Below are positions 1 through 4,984 of a stretch of 5,776 nucleotides of DNA, in pieces. Location of the stretch: the NCBI GenBank assembly GCA_009780795.1, contig WQZJ01000074.1, positions 1-5,776 on the forward strand, given 5' to 3'. Positions within the stretch are counted from its first letter, which is position 1. The number at the start of each line of letters is the position of its first letter. The position numbers and the translations under genes are program-made. Below the pieces are notes generated by a model. The model saw only the letters and a list, made by a program, of their open reading frames with translations, did not search any database and was not told where the DNA came from. Source of the DNA: Methanomassiliicoccaceae archaeon (lineage in GTDB: Archaea; Thermoplasmatota; Thermoplasmata; Methanomassiliicoccales; Methanomethylophilaceae).

Positions 1-279
1 ATCACCTTTCCAGGAGACGGTCGTCGCCGTCAGATCCTCATGATCCCATCTGGTGTACCGGCTTAGGTAATACTTTACGACCTCGTCGCCCCATCGGTAC
101 CAGCAATGAGGTAACTTCATGTCAATGCCGTGATCCGCCTTGAGATCATGGTTGAGCAGCGTCATGAATTTGTTGAACACGACTCCCCGCACCTCTCCGA
201 CACGACGTTCATACTCGTCAATGAATAGGAACGATGATATCCTGACGAGCCGATCTTTTTTGTCGTTTTTCTTTTTCAT
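1..279 (-). CDS. Uncharacterised protein, N-terminal part (runs off left edge)
   Basis: The reading frame stays open for 93 codons from an ATG at 279 to the window edge, so the C-terminus is missing. GGGAGGT at 292-286 lies 6 nt before the ATG and fixes the start. The protein begins with a lysine-rich stretch (MKKKNDKKDR). A mixed, probably helical region with YERRVGEVRG and FNKFMTLLNHDLK follows, then an aromatic segment, LPHCWYRWGDEVVKYY, at about residues 57-71. That segment recalls the 'LPHxWYxxG' pattern of uncharacterised archaeal proteins, but I cannot name a family. No signal peptide or membrane segment is visible. It is transcribed divergently from the gene at 675, from the AT-rich region at 338-373. 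Coding status is well supported by the SD site and the long open frame; function is unknown. Confidence 0.72.
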   Translation of the reverse strand, partial: MKKKNDKKDRLVRISSFLFIDEYERRVGEVRGVVFNKFMTLLNHDLKADHGIDMKLPHCWYRWGDEVVKYYLSRYTRWDHEDLTATTVSWKGD

Positions 280-337
280 GGCACGACCTCCCGTACGAAG
301 AGTCAGTTCGAAACTTCGACACCGCGGATTATGCTCC

Positions 338-373
338 GTATATACATCGTTTTGCATTTAATTATATTCAAAT
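338..373 (-). promoter_or_regulatory. Probable archaeal promoter region of the leftmost gene
   Basis: Read on the minus strand, two TATA-like boxes precede the gene that starts at 279: ATTTGAATATAATT (373-360) and GTATATAC (345-338). Either could place a transcript start in the range of about 312-340, leaving an untranslated leader with the strong SD at 292-286. An inverted repeat, TCGAA-AC-TTCGA (308-319), lies near the expected start and could be an operator. These are pattern matches only. Confidence 0.4.
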
Positions 374-390
374 ATCGCTGTTAAGTCAGA

Positions 391-414
391 TACCCCCAAC
401 TGAAGTTAGGGGCT
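391..414 (-). mobile_element. Solo hairpin resembling an IS200/IS605 right end
   Basis: On the minus strand this reads AGCCCCTAACTTCAGTTGGG followed by GGTA. It folds into a stem of 4 G-C pairs, one mismatch (397/408) and 4 more pairs around a 2-nt loop. Subterminal hairpins of the form AGCCCC-AACTT-AGTT-GGGG are typical of the right ends of IS200/IS605 elements, which carry TnpA and/or TnpB. No transposase or TnpB remnant is visible on the side where the element body would lie (above 414). This is therefore a relic, a non-autonomous derivative or a chance resemblance. It sits between divergent genes, where a terminator would not be expected. Confidence 0.45.
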
Positions 415-515
415 TGCTCGATTTTTACGGAGAGCATCGGCGTTCACGTTCGCATATATCTTTTCGAACATCTACCGATGGAAATACGACTGTTATTACA
501 AATATTACATTTATT

Positions 516-537
516 ACGAAAAATAAGGTATATAAAC
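516..537 (+). promoter_or_regulatory. Archaeal BRE/TATA promoter of the FETNS gene pair
   Basis: ACGAAAAATAAGGTATATAA matches the archaeal pattern of a purine-rich BRE (CGAAAAA) followed by a TATA box (GTATATAAAC at 528-537). The predicted transcript start is near 557-560. That leaves a leader of roughly 115 nt before the ATG at 675, unusually long for an archaeal gene. The flanking 480-530 segment is also AT-rich. Confidence 0.55.
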
Positions 538-674
538 ACGAAGAATGTCCGTCCATTGCGTTTCGGGAATGTGAACATAACAGTAGGAAGAAGAGAACAC
601 CATGGAACAAATTGGTTTAAAGGACACGGTGAATGGCGCGGAAGTGACCGAACGGATGGCAACGGGGAATGATA

Positions 675-1196
675 ATGATGAAAACAACGTTCAGAGCGGA
701 AGTGTTCGAGACGAACAGCAGTTCCATGCATGCGCTTACCCTTCCATTGACGAAAGAAAAAGGTATTGCAGGCCTTGATAAATTGAGATATAAGATAAAA
801 TTGACGACATCCAACACATTCGACTTCACGACGATGGGCGGAGGCGATCTCTACACGATCAGAGAGAAGCTCACCTATGTCTGGTGTGCGATATGCCAGC
901 ACATGGAAATGGGGAACGATTGGGCATATACCGCCGAGGTAAGGATAAAGGAATGGCTTCCGAGATGTACCTTCGTACCTCCGGAATATGATGACGACGA
1001 AGAGGAGGGATTCTACATCAATCACCAGAGCTCGGATGTGGAGTTCGTGAAGATGATGATGTTCGACAAGGATCTTTTCGAAGAGGCGATCCTGTACGGA
1101 ACGATCCATCTATGGACCGACTGTTCGGAAATAGATCGTTCTGGATACAGCAGAGTGATAAAAGGAGATGGTTCCGATGATGAAGATGACGATTAG
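675..1196 (+). CDS. Uncharacterised protein with N-terminal FETNSSSxH motif
   Basis: A 173-aa soluble protein. After MMKTTFRAE it carries VFETNSSSMHAL at residues 10-21. This motif resembles the N-terminus ('FETNSSSxHS') that I recall from uncharacterised phage and Firmicutes proteins; their function is unknown to me. The middle contains a Cys pair, CAIC (71-74), and several aromatics. There are two acidic stretches, DDDEEE (106-111) and the C-terminal DDEDDD. I chose the ATG at 675 because the next gene begins with the same Met-Met-Lys layout and because GGGG at 664-667 is suitably placed; an in-frame ATG at 669 is possible. The gene ends in TAG, and the following gene starts 20 nt inside its 3' end, suggesting translational coupling. 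No transmembrane segment is seen. Coding is well supported; function is unassigned. Confidence 0.75.
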   Translation: MMKTTFRAEVFETNSSSMHALTLPLTKEKGIAGLDKLRYKIKLTTSNTFDFTTMGGGDLYTIREKLTYVWCAICQHMEMGNDWAYTAEVRIKEWLPRCTFVPPEYDDDEEEGFYINHQSSDVEFVKMMMFDKDLFEEAILYGTIHLWTDCSEIDRSGYSRVIKGDGSDDEDDD

Positions 1197-1308
1197 ATGC
1201 TCAGTATTCGAGACGAACAGTTTTTCGTCACACACATTGATACACATAAGCAAAGAAACATTCGAAGTGTGGAAGCGAGGAGAGAAGAGGCTGAAGGAGA
1301 TTGTATGA
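1177..1308 (+). CDS. Short second FETNS-motif protein, probably truncated
   Basis: A 43-aa reading frame that overlaps the end of the preceding gene by 20 nt in a different frame. It has its own SD, GGAGAT at 1164-1169, 7 nt before the ATG at 1177. It starts MMKMTIRCSVFETNSFSSHT, matching the start of the upstream protein (Met-Met-Lys, then VFETNS-S--H at residues 10-19). A 14-nt stretch, TTCGAGACGAACAG, is identical in the two genes. After the motif comes a basic helix-like segment (WKRGEKRLKEIV) and then TGA. Its neighbour is four times longer, so this is probably a duplicate cut short by a nonsense or frameshift change. A genuine small protein retaining only the motif is also possible. It is not obviously dead, because the SD and start are intact. 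Confidence 0.55.
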   Translation: MMKMTIRCSVFETNSFSSHTLIHISKETFEVWKRGEKRLKEIV

Positions 1309-1329
1309 TCTACGGGTTCATACTCCCGA

Positions 1330-1344
1330 ACCTCGGACCGAGGT
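1330..1344. terminator. Short perfect palindrome between convergent genes
   Basis: ACCTCGG-A-CCGAGGT is a perfect inverted repeat. As a hairpin it forms a 6-bp stem with a GAC loop. It lies in the 41-nt gap between the ends of the convergent short FETNS gene (1308) and the GNAT gene (1350). The position suits a two-way transcript end, but no oligo-T tract follows on either strand, so the role is uncertain. Confidence 0.3.
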
Positions 1345-1349
1345 AATTG

Positions 1350-1775
1350 TCACTGAATATCCATTGACATTATGTTCAGGTTCGGTCTGTCAATGAATCC
1401 CATCTCATGCCAGAACTCCCTTCCGAGTTCGTTATCATTCAGGATGAACAGATGACATCTCTGTATACCGAGTTCCTTCTGTACATTCGTCGATAAACGA
1501 ACGAGCTCGGCCGCTATCCCATGCCGGCGGTGCTCCGGCGCGACCGCAACGTGATATATGTACGCTCTGCGCCCGTCGTTCCCGCAAAGTATCGTACCGA
1601 CCATCCGTCCGCCGGTTCTGCATACGAAGCTCTGATCGGGATTCTGTATCAGATAACTGGAAACACTGTCTCGGTCATCCGATAAGCCCAATATGATGCC
1701 CGTGGCGTCCTTCCACAGTGCATACATCTCGTCGTGATCATCGACCGTCATCAAATGATACGTGTAGTCGGTCAT
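1350..1775 (-). CDS. GNAT family N-acetyltransferase
   Basis: A 141-aa protein with the full GNAT fold, expected to transfer an acetyl group from acetyl-CoA to an amine; the substrate cannot be read from sequence. Visible landmarks are an N-terminal LW (20-21), DDRDSVSSYLIQNPDQSFVC (33-52), the beta4/pyrophosphate-binding signature VAVAPEHRRHGIAAELV (76-92) with the R-R-H-G-I-A loop, and FILNDN...FWHEMGF (110-127) near the C-terminus. The length and the patterns 'NPxxSFV', 'GxDGRRxYIYHxAV' and 'N--G--FW---GF' resemble the small YpeA-like acetyltransferases of bacteria and archaea. The ATG at 1775 has only a weak GGTG upstream. It overlaps by 4 nt (ATGA) the stop of a possible 33-aa ORF. The gene is convergent with the FETNS pair. 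Confidence 0.9.
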   Translation of the reverse strand: MTDYTYHLMTVDDHDEMYALWKDATGIILGLSDDRDSVSSYLIQNPDQSFVCRTGGRMVGTILCGNDGRRAYIYHVAVAPEHRRHGIAAELVRLSTNVQKELGIQRCHLFILNDNELGREFWHEMGFIDRPNLNIMSMDIQ

Positions 1776-1873
1776 TCGTACACACCCGAAAGGTTCATTC
1801 GAAGTACACGCACATCGTCTTCGGCATAACGCTGAACGTCGCGACCGCAGTAACCTTCTCCGTCAGCTATCAT
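1772..1873 (-). CDS. Possible 33-aa ORF coupled to the GNAT gene
   Basis: An ATG at 1873 opens a 33-codon frame starting MIADGEGYCGRDVQRYAEDD and ending at a TGA that overlaps the GNAT ATG (ATGA, 1775-1772). A TATA-like box at 1907-1898 lies about 25-30 nt upstream, so a transcript could begin within a few nt of this ATG and be leaderless. There is no SD. It could be a small coupled protein, a translated leader, the eroded end of an older gene, or chance. I do not recognise the sequence. Confidence 0.3.
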   Translation of the reverse strand: MIADGEGYCGRDVQRYAEDDVRVLRMNLSGVYE

Positions 1874-1891
1874 ATCGTCAAGAGATGAGAA

Positions 1892-2536
1892 ATGAGCGAT
1901 ATAATCCCTTTGATGTCTTGTATGCGGACATCACGGTACGGATGTGGACATGACCGCGATCGTTCAACGCCCCTGGGTGAGGGATCTGACAATGACATCA
2001 TTCCGCCTCACTTACACTGCGGATACTGCATTTTTCATATGTTCACACAGTATGTACGTGGAAAGGGACTTATAGATATCAGTGAAAGAGAGAACAACAT
2101 GGATGAACCGCAACCGCTATTCGGAGGAACTATCCGAAGCCTGCCTGCAGGACACTTCGAAATGTTCGACAAGGTGATCGACGGGCTGAGATGCAGAGCG
2201 ATATATCATCACGGGATGGGACACATATGCGGTTACATAGAGATCCCCAAGGGCACCGGATATCATGAGAGCATAAACTCGCCGAAGGATTGTAAGTGGG
2301 AGATGCATGGGGGTGCGTCGTACTTCGCAGTTAACGGCTTCCCTCCTGAGAACGATGAGGACGGGACGCATGTGATTGGTTTTGACTGCATGCACCTCGA
2401 AGATGCTCCTCACCCGTCATCATGTGTCGCAAAAGAATTTGGAGAAATGATCGAGGAAGGACGTCAGTTCCGCGACCTCGACTATGTATGGGGAGAGTGC
2501 GAAAGAGTGGTAAAACAGATAAATAGGATGGAATGA
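1892..2536 (+). CDS. Phage-type HGG/GFDxxHxxD protein with possible zinc-binding N-terminus
   Basis: The outer frame encodes 214 aa. The C-terminal two thirds show a pattern I recall from uncharacterised phage and prophage proteins: GYIEIPKG (114-121), HGGASYF (139-145), IGFDCMHLEDAP (162-173) and DLDYVWGECERVVKQI (195-210). The biochemical role is not known to me. Residues 18-46 contain CGH...CGYC (Cys18, His20, Cys43, Cys46), which could form a small zinc-binding module; Cys10 and His49 are nearby. Two starts compete. ATG 1892 includes the Cys/His region but has only weak purine-rich sequence before it. ATG 2099 has a BRE/TATA-like GGAAAGGGACTTATAGATAT (2061-2080) about 25 nt upstream, which suits leaderless expression, and keeps the whole phage-type domain (145 aa). 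The gene is convergent with hom and ends 32 nt before hom's stop. Confidence 0.7.
   Translation: MSDIIPLMSCMRTSRYGCGHDRDRSTPLGEGSDNDIIPPHLHCGYCIFHMFTQYVRGKGLIDISERENNMDEPQPLFGGTIRSLPAGHFEMFDKVIDGLRCRAIYHHGMGHICGYIEIPKGTGYHESINSPKDCKWEMHGGASYFAVNGFPPENDEDGTHVIGFDCMHLEDAPHPSSCVAKEFGEMIEEGRQFRDLDYVWGECERVVKQINRME
1898..1907 (-). promoter_or_regulatory. TATA-like box for the GNAT transcript
   Basis: Minus-strand GGATTATATC would place transcription start near 1876, just before the possible small ORF and about 100 nt before the GNAT ATG. The box overlaps the first codons of the outer reading frame of the plus-strand gene at 1892. If both starts are used, the two genes share this DNA. Confidence 0.35.
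2061..2080 (+). promoter_or_regulatory. BRE/TATA-like box before internal ATG 2099
   Basis: GGAAAGGGACTTATAGATAT resembles an archaeal BRE followed by a TATA box. The centre of the TATA part (about 2074) is 25 nt before the ATG at 2099, the geometry of a leaderless archaeal transcript. This supports, but does not prove, a shorter form of the phage-type protein. Confidence 0.35.
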
Positions 2537-2561
2537 ACATCGCCGCCGTATGTGAATGAAC

Positions 2562-2593
2562 GGTCGCATCACACGGATTTACGGGATGCGACC
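2562..2593. terminator. 9-bp inverted repeat spanning the hom stop codon
   Basis: GGTCGCATC (2562-2570) and GATGCGACC (2585-2593) are perfectly complementary across a 14-nt loop. The hom stop codon (2569-2571) lies in the left arm and loop. The repeat sits at the junction of two convergent genes (ends at 2536 and 2569), so a hairpin could form at the 3' end of both transcripts. It has no oligo-T tail, so a role in 3'-end formation or stability is inferred. Confidence 0.45.
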
Positions 2594-3540
2594 ATGTTCC
2601 TTGCGATCTCGATCACATCACTCATTACAGCACTGGCGGTCGCCTCTCCTCCAGCACCGGGCCCGTAGAACATGGCGTCGCCGATAAAGTTACCGCGAAC
2701 GATTATTGCGTTGTATACCCCGTCAGCTATCGCCAGCGGGTCGCCCACCGTTATGGCTTCGGGCGCTATCGTGCAGCGGACCTCGCCGTCGACCAGTTTG
2801 GCACGGCCGACCAGTTTGATCACACGACCGTCGCCCTTCGCCTTTGCTATGTCCTCTGCCGTGATATCACCGATACCTTTCCTATCTATCTTTTCTGCGT
2901 CGATGAACTTTCCGAATGCGGTCCACGACAGGATGCTCAATTTTCTGTAAGTATCATACCCTTCCACATCGGCGGATGGGTTCAACTCGGCGTATCCTTT
3001 CTCCTGCGCATCTTTGAGAGCATCGGCGAAAGCTACCCCCTCCATTCTCATCTTTGTAAGGATGTAATTGGTCGTTCCGTTCAGTATTCCGATTATCTCG
3101 GTGAATTCGTTCGCCGCCAGACATTGTTTGAGAGGGCGTATTATCGGGATGCCCCCGCCGACACTGGCTTCGTAGAGATAACTGACATTGTTCTGTCTCG
3201 CGATCTCCTCAAGTTCCTGACCGTGTACCGCCACAAGTTCCTTATTGCTTGTGATGGCACTCTTGCCGCTCATCAGCACTGCCTTGGTGAACTCGAAGGC
3301 AGGTTTCAGACCGCCGATGGATTCGACAACTATCGATATGTCTTTGTCGTTGACTATGTCATCAAGCTTCTTGGTCATCAATCCACTCGCGGGATGGTCG
3401 TCAAAGTCCCGTATATCTAAAATTCTCTTCACCTTGACGGCATCGCCGACCCGCTTCCCGATCAGTTCCGCATTACGGACCGTGAGCTCATATGTTGCCG
3501 AACCGACAACGCCAAACCCGATTATTGCGATGTTTATCAT
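2569..3540 (-). CDS. hom: Homoserine dehydrogenase
   Basis: A 323-aa cytoplasmic NAD(P)-dependent enzyme that reduces L-aspartate-4-semialdehyde to L-homoserine, the branch intermediate for threonine and methionine. The N-terminal Rossmann fold has IIGFGVVG (6-13). Cofactor and substrate motifs follow: VVESIGG (71-77), ITSNKELVA (96-104), YEASVGGGIPIIRPLK (123-138) and GILNGTTNYILTKM (151-164). The catalytic block is GYAELNPSADVEGYDTYRKL, in which Glu185, Asp196 and Lys200 align by spacing with the known yeast residues Glu208, Asp219 and Lys223. The C-terminus ends with GPGAGGEATASAVMSD. There is no ACT domain and no fused aspartokinase, as in short archaeal enzymes, so the usual allosteric threonine-binding region is absent. 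I chose ATG 3540 because AAGGTGA (3552-3546) is 5 nt upstream; the ATG at 3543 is only 2 nt from it. The longer in-frame extension to 3684 crosses the promoter and is rejected. No pathway partner is adjacent. Confidence 0.96.
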   Translation of the reverse strand: MINIAIIGFGVVGSATYELTVRNAELIGKRVGDAVKVKRILDIRDFDDHPASGLMTKKLDDIVNDKDISIVVESIGGLKPAFEFTKAVLMSGKSAITSNKELVAVHGQELEEIARQNNVSYLYEASVGGGIPIIRPLKQCLAANEFTEIIGILNGTTNYILTKMRMEGVAFADALKDAQEKGYAELNPSADVEGYDTYRKLSILSWTAFGKFIDAEKIDRKGIGDITAEDIAKAKGDGRVIKLVGRAKLVDGEVRCTIAPEAITVGDPLAIADGVYNAIIVRGNFIGDAMFYGPGAGGEATASAVMSDVIEIARNMVASRKSV

Positions 3541-3587
3541 CATACTCACCTTCGTTCTTACGCGGAACGGATCATCTTTCCCGACGG

Positions 3588-3612
3588 CGTATGTATTTTT
3601 GATATTTATGGG
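3588..3612 (-). promoter_or_regulatory. Probable hom promoter
   Basis: Minus-strand CCCATAAATATCAAAAATAC holds a TATA-like ATAAATATC (3609-3601). The predicted transcript start is near 3579, leaving a leader of about 40 nt that carries the SD. A second weaker box, AAAATACATAC, lies just downstream. Confidence 0.45.
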
Positions 3613-3641
3613 GATGCCTTTCATACAGCGATTGTTTTGAA

Positions 3642-3653
3642 ATCGGTACCGAT
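3642..3653. promoter_or_regulatory. 12-bp perfect palindrome upstream of hom
   Basis: ATCGGTACCGAT is a perfect palindrome about 35 bp upstream of the hom TATA box. Its position and symmetry suit a dimeric regulator's binding site, but no copy elsewhere in the window supports that. The rest of the gap (3654-3769) holds three GTGAAC words (3700, 3712, 3720) and no gene I can support. Confidence 0.25.
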
Positions 3654-3769
3654 CTTTGTTGATAATGACCGACCACCCTCCCATATGTCAATTGACTGCG
3701 TGAACCAGAACGTGAACATGTGAACGAGGTCACTCATCCGTTCGCATAGAAATGGAAAAGGGAAGGGGT

Positions 3770-4312
3770 TTATTCCAAGGCAGCGAGTATCTTCCCCTCG
3801 ATATTCGACAGTATATCCTTCAATTCGTTCGCATCCAATTGGCCTGGCATATTCCATGAAAATATTACGCCGTAAACGTTCTTGTCTTGGAAAACGAAGA
3901 CCTTATCTGCGGTAGGGAGAGAATAGTATGTGAAGCACTGTTCGAATACGTCATCATAGTCTAAGGGACCCAAGGCCGCCATATACTGCTTGATCGAAGA
4001 GAATGCGTTCTCGGCCTCCACGACCGTATCGAAGACCTTTATATTCACGGGCAGGCGGTTTGCCGATGAGTCGTAGTATTCTACCTGCAGGAATGTTATC
4101 CCTTGGTCATCGATCGACGGCGTCACGGTGGTCTCGGGACCTTTCGTCCATCCGCCGGGGAAGAGCTCCATATCAGGCATAAGTTCCGCTGCCGATACCT
4201 TGACCAGTTTGTCGGTGTTATCTGCCTCGTTGTAGCTGATCGCCACCAAGGCTGCTGCCGCGATGACGAGGAATGCCACTGCCATTACTGTGAGCGTTAG
4301 ATTCTTTCTCAA
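3770..4312 (-). CDS. Membrane-anchored or exported protein of unknown function
   Basis: A 180-aa protein with a short basic N-terminus (MRKN) and one hydrophobic segment at about residues 5-26 (LTLTVMAVAFLVIAAAALVA), so it is either a signal peptide or an N-terminal anchor. The rest is probably outside the membrane. After an acidic linker come FPGGW (51-55) and a mixed alpha/beta region with VFDTVVEAENAF, recalling secreted domains in which a 'P-GW' motif precedes strands. There is no lipobox cysteine or catalytic motif. The start codon is TTG, supported by a complete GGAGGT SD (4326-4321) exactly 8 nt upstream; no in-frame ATG is better placed. A TATA-like GTTATAATC (4364-4356) predicts a transcript start near 4335. 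The protein family is not recognised. Confidence 0.82.
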   Translation of the reverse strand: MRKNLTLTVMAVAFLVIAAAALVAISYNEADNTDKLVKVSAAELMPDMELFPGGWTKGPETTVTPSIDDQGITFLQVEYYDSSANRLPVNIKVFDTVVEAENAFSSIKQYMAALGPLDYDDVFEQCFTYYSLPTADKVFVFQDKNVYGVIFSWNMPGQLDANELKDILSNIEGKILAALE

Positions 4313-4355
4313 ACGATCTTACCTCCTTTCTGGGTGGACGATATTGCTTAACGCA

Positions 4356-4364
4356 GATTATAAC
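4356..4364 (-). promoter_or_regulatory. TATA-like box of the membrane-anchored protein gene
   Basis: Minus-strand GTTATAATC lies about 48 nt before the TTG start. The inferred transcript start near 4335 leaves a short leader that contains the strong GGAGGT SD. Confidence 0.45.
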
Positions 4365-4441
4365 TTATCTGTAAGATCTCGGTCCCGTACCCGATACACG
4401 CTCAAAACACTGCTTCCGCGCACCGGACCATAAGGGACACG

Positions 4442-4457
4442 ACCCTCTGAAGAGGGT
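4442..4457 (-). terminator. Hairpin downstream of the intact duplicated gene
   Basis: ACCCTCT-GA-AGAGGGT is a perfect inverted repeat that would form a 6-bp stem with a four-base loop. It begins 15 nt after the stop of the minus-strand gene ending at 4473. It could mark that transcript's 3' end. No strong oligo-T run follows. Confidence 0.35.
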
Positions 4458-4472
4458 ATGAACCGTACGTCT

Positions 4473-4847
4473 CTAATCCAGGAAGTTACTTGAGGTCAGA
4501 ATACCGGCACTCTGAAATGCCGCGCCGATTGCAGCATAGACATCCGTGTAAATGGTCTTGGCCTGACCCAGACCGATGAGGCCGCCTGAAAGTCCGCTGG
4601 TGCCCTGTGTGAGCGTAATGGCAGATCCTTCCGGATTCGACTGACATGATATCTTCAGCTTCACACGGCGTCCCTTCTTACCGGCGAACGCACCCAGAAC
4701 GACGGACGCTCCTGAAGACCCTCTATTCGCGTCAGCGGACCACTCATCAATTTTAGTCAATGTGAAGCCCTGATCCTCCAGAACCTTGTAAACAGTATCA
4801 CGTGCTGTGACCGGATCCCCGCTCACCAAGAAACAATGCCCTTTCAT
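4473..4847 (-). CDS. Small uncharacterised protein, intact copy of a tandem duplicate
   Basis: A 124-aa soluble protein. It starts MKGHCFLVSGDP; further features are a likely helix (TARDTVYKVLEDQGF), IDEWSADANRGSSGASVVLG (41-60), GAFAGKKGRR (60-69), alternating beta-like residues, then a glycine-rich stretch GTSGLSGGLIGLGQA (90-104) and a C-terminal helix. It has no signal peptide, transmembrane segment or obvious catalytic motif. By hand alignment about 88 of 120 residues match the frameshifted copy at 4985-5387. The ATG at 4847 has GGGGTGA (4859-4853) 5 nt upstream. An in-frame GTG at 4889 would add 14 residues, and divergence between the copies suggests this extension may also be translated. 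The family is not named; 'ADxxRGS' and a glycine-rich loop may recall uncharacterised actinobacterial and archaeal proteins. Confidence 0.8.
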   Translation of the reverse strand: MKGHCFLVSGDPVTARDTVYKVLEDQGFTLTKIDEWSADANRGSSGASVVLGAFAGKKGRRVKLKISCQSNPEGSAITLTQGTSGLSGGLIGLGQAKTIYTDVYAAIGAAFQSAGILTSSNFLD

Positions 4848-4910
4848 ATTTTTCACCCCTTCTTTGACGGAAGTATACGCCGTGGGCACATACCTTTGGC
4901 TGATGGATGC

Positions 4911-4929
4911 CCATTATAGTATATTATGG
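4911..4929 (-). promoter_or_regulatory. TATA-like region of the intact duplicate
   Basis: Minus-strand CCATAATATACTATAATGG holds two overlapping TATA-like boxes. The one nearer the gene (centre about 4916) would start transcription near 4890, almost exactly at GTG 4889, suiting a leaderless start there. The farther box gives a start near 4897 and a leader of about 50 nt before ATG 4847. Confidence 0.4.
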
Positions 4930-4984
4930 ATGGTGATTACTCTGTCAGCCTTATTATTGAAGTTCCCATAGCACACTCATTCCA

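Noticed and set aside
393..412. The hairpin at 391-414 as a transcription terminator
   Set aside because: Both flanking genes are transcribed away from it, so there is no transcript for it to end.
602..778. 58-aa plus-strand ORF starting in the leader of the FETNS gene
   Set aside because: Its first 30 codons look protein-like and a purine-rich GGAAGAAGAG precedes it, but it overlaps the FETNS gene out of frame by about 100 nt and is unrecognised. It could at most be an upstream ORF.
444..1109. Long minus-strand open frame (221 aa) opposite the FETNS gene
   Set aside because: It lies antisense to a better supported gene, extends through the AT-rich promoter region, has an irregular Cys/His/Phe-rich composition, and shows no SD or family motif.
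2117..2540. Minus-strand frames opposite the phage-type gene (98 and 69 aa)
   Set aside because: They are antisense shadows with arginine/serine/histidine-rich translations and no start signals.
3124..3640. Plus-strand open frames opposite hom (98 and 131 aa)
   Set aside because: They are antisense shadows of the conserved hom coding sequence with no independent signals.
3541..3684. N-terminal extension of the hom frame by up to 48 residues
   Set aside because: The extension crosses the TATA box and SD, and the Rossmann motif must lie near the N-terminus as it does from ATG 3540.
3700..3725. Three GTGAAC words in the gap between hom and the membrane-anchored protein gene
   Set aside because: Spacing is irregular (12 and 8 nt) and copies are few, so this is not a CRISPR array or a convincing operator.
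3621..3857. 78-aa minus-strand ORF overlapping the end of the membrane-anchored protein gene
   Set aside because: It overlaps that gene's C-terminus in another frame and runs into the region upstream of hom. No SD or motif was found.
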